The position numbers and the translations under genes are program-made. A stretch of DNA of 5,236 nucleotides from JAFGIT01 sp016929465 [NCBI: Candidatus Coatesbacteria bacterium] (GTDB lineage Bacteria > B130-G9), in the NCBI GenBank assembly GCA_016929465.1, contig JAFGIT010000253.1, positions 1 through 5,236 of the forward strand. The letters run 5' to 3'. Below the pieces are notes generated by a model. The model ran no database searches. It saw nothing but the letters and a program-made list of their open reading frames with translations, and was not told where the DNA came from. How positions within the stretch are numbered: position 1 is the first letter of the stretch; every line of letters starts with the position of its first letter. Of the stretch, positions 1 to 5,236 are shown piece after piece.

Positions 1-1444
1 CGCGATGGAGAATGAGCTATTGGTGGTCCCTGTCATCAATAAGATCGACCTTCCGAACGCGAACATCGAGGAGACCAAGAACCAGATCGTGGACATCCTC
101 GGACTTGATCCGGATCTATGCGTTCCGGTGAGCGCCAAGAAGGGCGATGGCGTCACGGAGCTGCTCGAGTCGATAGTGACGCACGTGCCGCCTCCTACAG
201 GCGATCCCGATGCGCCATTCAGGGCGCTCGTCTTTGACTCATACTATGACAAGTATCATGGAGTTGTGGTGCTCATGCGCGTCGTGGATGGGGAGGTGTC
301 GATCGGGGATAGGATTTCCTTCATGTCCACGGGCAAGAGCTTCGAAGTCTATCAGCTTGGTTTCTTCTCGCCCAAATCGACGACGACCGATGTTCTTCGA
401 GCGGGTGAGGTCGGATTTCTCCTCGCGAGCATCAAGACCCTTGGTGATTCTCCGCTCGGCGATACCATAACACTCGCCAGGCACTTGACGAAGCTGCAGC
501 GACTTCCCGGCTACGTTCCCGTGAAGCAGGTCGTCTTCTCGGGATTATTCCCAATCATGACGGAGCAATACGAGGCCCTCCAGGTGGCACTAGACAAGCT
601 CTCGTTGAACGATCCCGCATTCACTTATCTCCCCGAGAGCTCGAATGCGCTCGGCCTCGGTTTCCGGTGTGGCTACCTCGGAACACTGCACATGGAGATC
701 GTTCGGGAGCGGCTCGAGCGGGAGTTCGGCGTGCAGCTGCTATCGACTGCTCCTAATGTCGAATACGAGATTACGATGGTCGATGGCAGCGTGATCATGG
801 TTGACAATCCACAGAACACCCCGCCCGCGCAAATGATCGAGCATATCGCAGAGCCGTATGTCAGGTGCACCATCATAGTCCCTGACGAGTATATCGGAGC
901 GGTTCTCAAGTTGCTGACCGACCGAAGAGGGACGCAGAAGTCGATGGAGTATGTCGGGGGTGGCAAGGTGATGGTCGTTTACGACCTGCCATTCAATGAG
1001 ACCATCTTCGACTTTTACGACAAGCTGAAGTCCGCTTCGAAGGGCTACGCCTCGTTCGATTACGAGCATATCGGCCACAGGCAGTCCGATATTGTGAAGG
1101 TCGATATTCTCATCAATGGCCAGCCGGTCGATGCGCTCTCCTTCATGGCGCATAAGCAGAATTCCTATCATCGCGGCGTGGCACTCGTTCAGCGCATCAG
1201 GAAGCAGATACCCAGGCAGCTGTTCGAAGTCATCATTCAGGCCGCCATCGGGAGCAAGATAATCTCTCGCGAGAGAGTTGTCCCTCTCCGAAAGAACGTG
1301 ACCGCGAAGTGCTACGGTGGAGATATCACCCGCAAGAGAAAACTCCTCGAAAAGCAGAAAGAGGGCAAGCGCAAGATGAAGCAGCTGGGCTCAGTTTCGA
1401 TTCCTCAGGAAGCCTTCATGGCAATACTGAAGGTCGATAGCTAG
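1..1444 (+). CDS. lepA: Elongation factor 4 (LepA/EF4), 5'-truncated by window edge
   Basis: LepA is a ribosome-binding translational GTPase of the cytoplasm (and membrane fraction), implicated in back-translocation and in 30S biogenesis. The frame is open from base 2, whose first codon is GCG, so the ATG at 5 is internal. From that Met: G4 motif NKID at residues 12-15 and G5 SAK at 43-45, then the beta-barrel domain II at about 70-160. Domain III follows at about 172-250, with the GFRCGYLGTLHMEIV block at 219-233. The EF-G-V-like domain spans about 283-353 (EPYVRCTIIVP, TDRRG). The LepA-specific C-terminal domain is complete and typical (YGGDITRKRKLLEKQKEGK from 437, then GSVSIPQEAF). That domain separates LepA from EF-G and TypA. 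Compared with the roughly 600-residue family, about 120 N-terminal residues are missing, including the P-loop, switch regions and catalytic His. No frameshift or internal stop is present. The stop is TAG at 1442-1444. Confidence 0.97.
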   Translation, partial: AMENELLVVPVINKIDLPNANIEETKNQIVDILGLDPDLCVPVSAKKGDGVTELLESIVTHVPPPTGDPDAPFRALVFDSYYDKYHGVVVLMRVVDGEVSIGDRISFMSTGKSFEVYQLGFFSPKSTTTDVLRAGEVGFLLASIKTLGDSPLGDTITLARHLTKLQRLPGYVPVKQVVFSGLFPIMTEQYEALQVALDKLSLNDPAFTYLPESSNALGLGFRCGYLGTLHMEIVRERLEREFGVQLLSTAPNVEYEITMVDGSVIMVDNPQNTPPAQMIEHIAEPYVRCTIIVPDEYIGAVLKLLTDRRGTQKSMEYVGGGKVMVVYDLPFNETIFDFYDKLKSASKGYASFDYEHIGHRQSDIVKVDILINGQPVDALSFMAHKQNSYHRGVALVQRIRKQIPRQLFEVIIQAAIGSKIISRERVVPLRKNVTAKCYGGDITRKRKLLEKQKEGKRKMKQLGSVSIPQEAFMAILKVDS

Positions 1445-1469
1445 ACCACACCGTCTCGGTGGCGAATAT

Positions 1470-1508
1470 CCCCACGGGATGACTCGCTGCGGGGCACCAT
1501 CCAGCCCC
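1470..1508 (+). other. Pair of mutually exclusive GC hairpins downstream of lepA
   Basis: CCCC at 1470-1473 can pair with GGGG at 1491-1494, extended after one mismatch by three more pairs. The same GGGGC (1491-1495) can instead pair perfectly with GCCCC (1504-1508) across an 8-base loop. A separate perfect stem CACCG/CGGTG with a TCT loop lies just upstream at 1449-1461. None is followed by a T-run, so they do not look like a classical intrinsic terminator. They may be 3'-end stabilising structures of the lepA transcript, or chance. Confidence 0.3.
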
Positions 1509-1522
1509 AAGGTTCTCCCATC

Positions 1523-1538
1523 AATTCGAAATCGAATT
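1523..1538. repeat. Short perfect inverted repeat (AATTCGA-AA-TCGAATT)
   Basis: Two 7-base arms at 1523-1529 and 1532-1538 are exact reverse complements separated by only two bases. The spacing is too tight for a stable RNA loop, so a dimeric DNA-binding site is the more natural reading. No regulator can be assigned. Confidence 0.35.
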
Positions 1539-1677
1539 AGATTCTGTCGCGTCAGGCATGCTCCACCTTTGTGCGCCATTCGTCCATTTATTCAAAATAT
1601 TGTCAAAATTGTCCCCAAGGCCGTATGCCAATATCCTTAAATCAATTAGAATTCTCTATATATTAATGCCAATTCAT

Positions 1678-1727
1678 TATAGACATAGCGGATCATATAC
1701 GATATAGACAATAGCGATTTATGAGAA
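1678..1727. repeat. Two imperfect 25-bp tandem direct repeats, AT-rich
   Basis: Unit 1 (1678-1702) and unit 2 (1703-1727) both begin TATAGACA, followed by TAGCG (with one inserted A in unit 2) and then a GAT/TAT stretch that is only partly conserved. A further partial match, AGACATAG, recurs exactly at 1681-1688 and 1763-1770. The repeats lie directly upstream of the small ORFs. They could be repeated regulator sites or overlapping -10 regions; drift in AT-rich DNA is an alternative. Confidence 0.35.
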
Positions 1728-1793
1728 TCTCTGATGAGGTCATTCGGAAAAGACCGGCATAGAGACATAGATGGGCCAAAAGGGAGGCGTCCG

Positions 1794-1913
1794 ATGTCCG
1801 AGATTTTGATGCGATGTATGAGCCCACGGGTGGAGGCGATCCTGAGCAGGACGGCGCTCTACAGTCGAGGTAGCATCGGCAGGTCCCCAATGAGAGTCTT
1901 TTCACATCTATAA
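1794..1913 (+). CDS. Small ORF, 39 residues, possibly ribbon-helix-helix-like
   Basis: ATG at 1794 is preceded by GGGAGG at 1782-1787 with an ideal 6-base gap, the main argument that this is translated. The stop is TAA at 1911-1913. The product starts MSEILMRCMSPRVEAIL and continues SRTALYSRGSIG, ending RVFSHL. The N-terminal pattern (a short beta strand with Arg, then S-P, an amphipathic helix, and a G-S turn) resembles the core of FitA/VapB-type ribbon-helix-helix antitoxins, but there is no strict signature and it is short for a dimeric repressor. The frame stays open upstream to an ATG at 1734 (59 residues in total), which has only a weak ribosome binding site. It sits 30 bases before the next gene, in the same frame, so the two may form an operon, or this may be a leader peptide. 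Function is unknown; chance ORF remains possible. Confidence 0.4.
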   Translation: MSEILMRCMSPRVEAILSRTALYSRGSIGRSPMRVFSHL

Positions 1914-1914
1914 T
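1909..1914 (+). promoter_or_regulatory. Consensus -10 box TATAAT upstream of the TTG-start gene
   Basis: A perfect TATAAT lies at 1909-1914, overlapping the TAA stop of the 39-residue ORF. No recognisable TTGACA-like element is present 16-18 bases upstream, so it may be a weak or activator-dependent promoter. Transcription would begin near 1920-1922, leaving a roughly 23-base leader that contains the Shine-Dalgarno sequence at 1930-1936. This would exclude a TTG start at 1914. Confidence 0.4.
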
Positions 1915-1929
1915 TGTATGATCCTCGCC

Positions 1930-1936
1930 GGGAGGA
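1930..1936 (+). promoter_or_regulatory. Strong Shine-Dalgarno GGGAGGA fixing a TTG start at 1944
   Basis: GGGAGGA ends 7 bases before TTG at 1944-1946. No other start codon in that frame has such a site. The earlier TTG at 1914 has none and overlaps the -10 box. This therefore sets the start of the downstream gene ten codons inside the maximal open frame. Confidence 0.65.
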
Positions 1937-1943
1937 ATATACA

Positions 1944-2351
1944 TTGAGCAAGAGGATTTTGATCGCTGTTTCATCGAGACAGCCTTGGATGTCAATGACA
2001 TATCGCCTTGCCAGAAAAGCAGGTTTCTCACCCATCCTCTGCAGATGTGCCGAAGCTGCCAGGTCGGAATGCGATATATTCATCCGTATCGGGATCCCGC
2101 CGTCCATCGTCCTTGTGGATGGAGCATTGGCTACCGAGGAACGGGCGTCAGTTAGAGAATTGTGCGAGCTCTGTCGAGTCAAACTCATCGTGATTCCGGA
2201 CAGGATCGCGCCTGAGCTTGAGCGCCAGATCAGAGATGTTCTGGAGCAAGAACTGATACTCGAGAATTCGGTTCTCGGAAGATATCCCTCAAGGGACCTT
2301 ACTACAGCCTCTAATAGCATACAAATGGAAGATATCGCCAGATTGACTTGA
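1944..2351 (+). CDS. Uncharacterised 135-residue protein, degenerate receiver-like fold
   Basis: The TTG start at 1944 is chosen for its strong ribosome binding site. The stop is TGA at 2349-2351. The pattern resembles a CheY-type receiver: strand KRILIAV (residues 3-9), helix ending LARKAGF (22-28), an EAA helix start at 37-39, strand PPSIVLVDG (52-60) ending in Asp59, a helix rich in Glu/Arg (64-78), strand KLIVIP (80-85), and a charged helix (89-107). Asp59 lies where the phosphoacceptor would be. However, the acidic pair after strand 1 is replaced by SSRQ, the Thr/Ser after strand 4 is Pro, and the strand-5 Lys region is missing or unrecognisable. If the fold is right, this is a pseudo-receiver that probably does not phosphorylate normally. 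No DNA-binding output domain, signal peptide or membrane segment is visible. It could equally be another small Rossmann-like protein. The overlapping minus-strand frames are Ser-rich shadows. Confidence 0.65.
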   Translation: MSKRILIAVSSRQPWMSMTYRLARKAGFSPILCRCAEAARSECDIFIRIGIPPSIVLVDGALATEERASVRELCELCRVKLIVIPDRIAPELERQIRDVLEQELILENSVLGRYPSRDLTTASNSIQMEDIARLT

Positions 2352-2392
2352 ACATTGTGGCGATGTGCCCCGGAGTCCAATTCGAGTCCAGC
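2352..2392. other. 41-bp convergent gap without a clear terminator
   Basis: The stop codons of the receiver-like gene (+) and the permease-protease gene (-) face each other across 41 bases. I see no GC hairpin with a T-run on either strand. The only structure is a 7-base direct repeat, GAGTCCA at 2373-2379 and 2384-2390, whose starts are 11 bases apart. Confidence 0.5.
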
Positions 2393-5014
2393 TCAGGCCA
2401 TACTTAGGAATTGCGCAAAGAGGACCACCGTGTTGTAGGTTGCGTGTGCCGCTACAGGTGCTAAAAGCAGGCCAGTTCGCTCGAAGCTGATAGCGGCTGC
2501 CAGACCGAGCGCAAAGACCGGTAGCGCGGAGATGGGCGGATGGACCATCGCAAAGATCGCTGCGCTCCCCAGGATTGCCACTGAGGGCTTCAGGGAACGC
2601 CGCATGCCTTTGAAGAGAAGACCGCGAAAGATATATTCCTCGAAAAGCGGCGCGGCCACCACCAAGAGGAGCGCGATCCACCATAGGTCGCTGTAGCAGG
2701 TTCGTGATAAAAGATCGAGCGTTTCGCTTTTAAGCTCCTTTAGCGGCTCGATGAATTCGATAAGGTTCAGATAGAGCACGCCAAAGACTGCCGCGAGCAG
2801 CCCCCAGAAGAGACCTGTTCTGAGGGATTTTTCCCAGCTAACCGACGAATCGACCGACGGCTTTAGGCCAATTGTTTCCCATAGGTCGGGGACCTTGAGA
2901 TGCCGGAATATCAGGATGGAGCACAAGGCGACGACGCCCGCGGCAACTGCGTAGGCAATCAGCATGAAGCTGCGAACGCCTCTATTGCTGGACCAATAGA
3001 AAGGAAGAAAAAGCAGGCCCTGAAGGGCGAAGAAGGCGTAGCTCACGACAACACCATCAATCACACCGATCCTGTGTGGAGGATTCTGCGTGGGATCGAG
3101 GATATATGGAAGATGTCCCATCGCGTGCTGCCACACGGCAAGGCAAAGCAATACGCCAAAGCAGAGAACGACAACGCTCTGGTATGCCGTGGGGGCGTAA
3201 ATGCCATACATATACATCCCGCCAAGCGTCATTAGGAGCATTGAAAGCGCAGGTGAAGCTCTCCATTGAAGATCTCGCTCAAATGGGTCCGTCATCAGGA
3301 CGGCAAGTCCGCTTGCCATAACTGAATAGGTCGCGATCCCCGCCAGGGCGAATGCTGAGCTCCAGACTGCAGTTGTCCAGGAGGATGGAAGAATCGCGAA
3401 GGCGATGGCCAGCATAACCAGGCCATACGATAGCGCAAGAATCGCCCACATCTTTGTTTTCTGAACGATGGCATCCTTCAGGCGAATTGGAAAGGTGAAT
3501 AGCAGCCAAAGAGACTCCGCCTCTGCCGCAACGATCATAGTCGAAGAAAGAATGGTGATGAGCAATCCCATGAAGAAGGCCATAGCGGCTGCATGCCGGA
3601 AGTCGCCTGAGATCTCTCTAGGCAAGAGCGGCCACATCAGCAGTCGAAGGGCGATCACCATCGCGGGGAGGACAGTCATCTGTATCAAAATAGCCCTGTT
3701 GCTGACCAACAGCCTGAGGTCCTTGCCGATGAACCCACCCATCGATCTCAGGTCCGCTTTTGCGTCAGAGGCACGATCTCGCTTCCCGGTATATGGTCCC
3801 GGTTCCCTTACCAGGCCGTCGCGAATCAGTTTTGAGGACGCTTCTATTGAGACGAAGGCAAATAGCACAACGCTGATCACGGCAAGAACAATGACTGGCA
3901 ATGCCAGCGAGCCTCCAGCGCACAAGAGGACCGGCAGCGAAGTCGGCAGCCACGGTACAATGCCCGGGAGATAGTCCACGACCGCGAGCAGACGGCTCGC
4001 CTGCCCAGGCATCGCGCCAGCAAAGGAGAGCAGAAGGAATATGACCCCGAATACAGAAAAGACAGCCTGGAAGTTCCTGATTGCCTTTCTCGATAGATTC
4101 TTCCGAAGCCAGGTCTCTATGATTGTCCGGCATGAGGCACAAAGGACCGCGACATACGCCGCACTAACAAGCGCGATCGGGACCCCCATCAATCCATAGC
4201 CGGAGGACCAGAAGCAAACAAAGAAAAAGGGCAGAATGAATGCCCAGGAGAATATGTTGAATAGGGAATATTCAATGAGCTTCGCTCCTATGAGAACTTG
4301 CGGAGAGACAGGAAATGAAGAGAGCCATTGCATGTCCCAGTCGAGCTTCCCAAGGTCCATATTGCGGATCCCGAGATCGCTGAGTACCGCGCCAGCAAAT
4401 AGGAGCAAAGAGATGAAACCCAGGCAGAGGATCATCCTATCCTCGTTCTCTTCAGCGGGCCAGCTCTGAACACTCGGCCAAAGACAGTGGCGTATCCTCA
4501 GTTTGATCAGCTCAAACCGACCTAATCCATCCTCTTTGATGGAGGAAAGCATCTCATCAATGGGCAATCTCTGTCTCTGCAGGTAACCCATGATGCGGCG
4601 ACTGTCCTTTGAAAGGGCATCACGTAGTCTCTTCTCGGATTCTGCGCTCAATGTTTCTCCAGAATTGGTCCCTGGATTTGACAGAAGAGTGTCTATCTCC
4701 CTCAAACCGCGCACGGTAATGGGGAAATTACCTCTGGCGGAGATTGCCTCCATATCGAGGTCATCCGAGACGGAGGGAAGGAATCGGGACCATAAATTGA
4801 CGTAGTTCATCAGGAAAATGAATCCAAACAGGGCCACTGCAATGAGGCTGCGTTTCCGCTTTCTCGGTGTCGCCTCTCGACGGGTCTGGACGCCAGCCTT
4901 ATCGCCGAGAGCCATCTTCTTCAGCCATTTGGATGAGAAGCGGTTAATTCTCCCTCTGATAGCGGCTCTCGAGACAATCAGCAGGGCCCGACGGCTGGAA
5001 GGTGGGCTATGCAT
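2393..5014 (-). CDS. ABC-2-type permease fused to CPBP intramembrane protease
   Basis: This is an 873-residue inner-membrane protein. The basic cytoplasmic N-terminus (RKRKR at 51-55) leads to TM1 (about 56-76), followed by a large hydrophilic, probably external, domain (about 80-192) as in NatB-type exporters. Permease half 1 spans about 194-390 and half 2 about 435-630, each with several hydrophobic segments. Both carry a matching coupling-helix motif: WLSSFPVSPQ from 230 and LLFTFPIRLK from 504, each ending in Lys (245 and 519). A CPBP/Abi domain occupies about 650-873 with all catalytic motifs: EEYIFR (792-797), FAMVH (821-825) and HATYN (857-861). Active CPBP members are Rce1-like glutamate proteases. 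The ATG at 5014 overlaps the ATPase stop as TGATG, which supports this start despite a weak ribosome binding site; Met34 is a poorer alternative. The ATPase encoded just upstream presumably powers it. The substrate is unknown. I recall permease-CPBP fusions, but cannot confirm this architecture without a search. Confidence 0.88.
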   Translation of the reverse strand: MHSPPSSRRALLIVSRAAIRGRINRFSSKWLKKMALGDKAGVQTRREATPRKRKRSLIAVALFGFIFLMNYVNLWSRFLPSVSDDLDMEAISARGNFPITVRGLREIDTLLSNPGTNSGETLSAESEKRLRDALSKDSRRIMGYLQRQRLPIDEMLSSIKEDGLGRFELIKLRIRHCLWPSVQSWPAEENEDRMILCLGFISLLLFAGAVLSDLGIRNMDLGKLDWDMQWLSSFPVSPQVLIGAKLIEYSLFNIFSWAFILPFFFVCFWSSGYGLMGVPIALVSAAYVAVLCASCRTIIETWLRKNLSRKAIRNFQAVFSVFGVIFLLLSFAGAMPGQASRLLAVVDYLPGIVPWLPTSLPVLLCAGGSLALPVIVLAVISVVLFAFVSIEASSKLIRDGLVREPGPYTGKRDRASDAKADLRSMGGFIGKDLRLLVSNRAILIQMTVLPAMVIALRLLMWPLLPREISGDFRHAAAMAFFMGLLITILSSTMIVAAEAESLWLLFTFPIRLKDAIVQKTKMWAILALSYGLVMLAIAFAILPSSWTTAVWSSAFALAGIATYSVMASGLAVLMTDPFERDLQWRASPALSMLLMTLGGMYMYGIYAPTAYQSVVVLCFGVLLCLAVWQHAMGHLPYILDPTQNPPHRIGVIDGVVVSYAFFALQGLLFLPFYWSSNRGVRSFMLIAYAVAAGVVALCSILIFRHLKVPDLWETIGLKPSVDSSVSWEKSLRTGLFWGLLAAVFGVLYLNLIEFIEPLKELKSETLDLLSRTCYSDLWWIALLLVVAAPLFEEYIFRGLLFKGMRRSLKPSVAILGSAAIFAMVHPPISALPVFALGLAAAISFERTGLLLAPVAAHATYNTVVLFAQFLSMA

Positions 5015-5236
5015 CAGCTCTTCGAGTTAATGGACTCATCGTTTGGTGTGGTCTTGGTTTCCTGCGTGAGCGAGAAGAATATCTCCTCCAGCGAGCTACC
5101 CTCGGAGACCTCACCTCGAAGCTCATCCAGGCGCCCGATGCCGGCGAGCTTGCCCTTGAACATCACCGCGACGCGGTCGCATATTTTCTCGGCCTGGTCA
5201 AGTAGGTGAGTGCTGAAAAAGACCGAATCGCCCTTA
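5014..5236 (-). CDS. ABC transporter ATP-binding protein, C-terminal fragment
   Basis: The last 73 codons of an ABC ATPase enter from the right window edge, so the 5' part is outside. The visible protein begins KGDSVFFSTHLLDQAEK. Its STH holds the H-loop (switch) histidine, followed by ICDRVAVMFKGKLAGIG and the closing SLEEIFFSLT, the usual ending of NatA/CcmA-type exporter ATPases. A hydrophilic tail of about 14 residues follows. Walker A, signature and Walker B motifs would lie beyond the edge. Its TGA (5016-5014) shares a base with the ATG of the permease-protease gene, so the two are almost certainly co-transcribed and translationally coupled. It would sit on the cytoplasmic face, hydrolysing ATP to drive the fused permease. 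Confidence 0.93.
   Translation of the reverse strand, partial: KGDSVFFSTHLLDQAEKICDRVAVMFKGKLAGIGRLDELRGEVSEGSSLEEIFFSLTQETKTTPNDESINSKS

Larger units (their letters stand above)
1445..1733. other. Intergenic region between lepA and the small-ORF pair
   Basis: I see no credible gene on either strand here. The first ~110 bases are GC-rich and carry short hairpins just after lepA. From about 1575 to 1735 the composition shifts clearly to AT-rich, with runs such as TCAAAATATTGTCAAAATTG and CTATATATTAATG. The AT-rich part probably holds the promoter for the downstream small ORFs. TTGTCC at 1609-1614, 17 bases before TATCCT at 1632-1637, is one mediocre candidate, and TATAGA at 1678 or 1703 are possible -10 elements without a good -35. 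No U-tract terminator follows lepA. The minus-strand frame at 1391-1579 is not supported by composition or a ribosome binding site. Confidence 0.6.

Noticed and set aside
740-1171. Minus-strand open frame of 143 residues inside lepA
   Set aside because: It is completely overlapped by conserved LepA domains III to V. No family was recognised in it.
1449-1461. CACCG-TCT-CGGTG stem as the lepA terminator
   Set aside because: The stem is only five base pairs and is followed by GCGAATATCC, not a T-run.
1914-1943. TTG at 1914 as the start of the 135-residue gene
   Set aside because: It has no Shine-Dalgarno sequence and overlaps the TATAAT box, whereas TTG at 1944 has GGGAGGA at a 7-base gap.
1944-2351. 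VapC-type PIN toxin paired with the upstream 39-residue ORF
   Set aside because: The size and position fit a toxin-antitoxin pair, but the protein lacks the N-terminal DTN motif and the spaced acidic residues of PIN domains.
1859-2380. Minus-strand open frame of 173 residues opposite the receiver-like gene
   Set aside because: Its product is Ser/Arg-rich without a fold-like pattern, and the opposite strand has a strong ribosome binding site and a sensible alpha/beta pattern. I read it as an antisense shadow.
3468-3974. Plus-strand open frame of 168 residues inside the permease gene
   Set aside because: It is fully antisense to a clear transmembrane protein and its composition is that of a mirrored hydrophobic gene. 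It shows no recognisable domain.

Overview
This is a bacterial window of moderate G+C (judged by eye) with normal coding density on both flanks and a looser, AT-rich stretch between. The only firm marker is lepA, which is nearly universal in bacteria. Its phrasing in domain II, and an ABC permease fused to a CPBP protease, remind me of Planctomycetota and related lineages. That is an impression from memory, not a demonstration.

Layout, left to right. (1) Positions 1-1444, + strand: the last four fifths of lepA (elongation factor 4), cut by the window edge but intact to its normal C-terminus. (2) About 1445-1733: a non-coding gap holding GC-rich hairpins with no U-tract, a perfect short palindrome, and a markedly AT-rich zone with an imperfect 25-bp tandem repeat. 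(3) Positions 1794-2351, + strand: two small reading frames, each with a very good Shine-Dalgarno sequence. The first encodes 39 residues with a faint ribbon-helix-helix look. The second encodes 135 residues, starts at TTG, and looks like a degenerate response-regulator receiver fold. A TATAAT box lies between them. (4) A 41-bp convergent gap. (5) Positions 2393-5236, - strand: an ABC exporter operon entering from the right edge. It consists of the C-terminal end of an ATPase and, overlapping it by one base (TGATG), an 873-residue membrane protein.

The large membrane protein is the most interesting object. It contains two ABC-2-like permease halves that share a recognisable coupling motif. 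These are followed by a complete CPBP (CAAX protease/bacteriocin-processing, Abi) domain with all three conserved motifs: EExxxR, FxxxH and HxxxN. With the overlapping ATPase gene, two proteins could supply a whole exporter plus a membrane protease, so the likely theme is coupled processing and export (or extrusion) of a substrate that cannot be named from the sequence. The two small + strand genes have no obvious functional tie to either flank. No tRNA, rRNA, CRISPR array or insertion sequence was seen.
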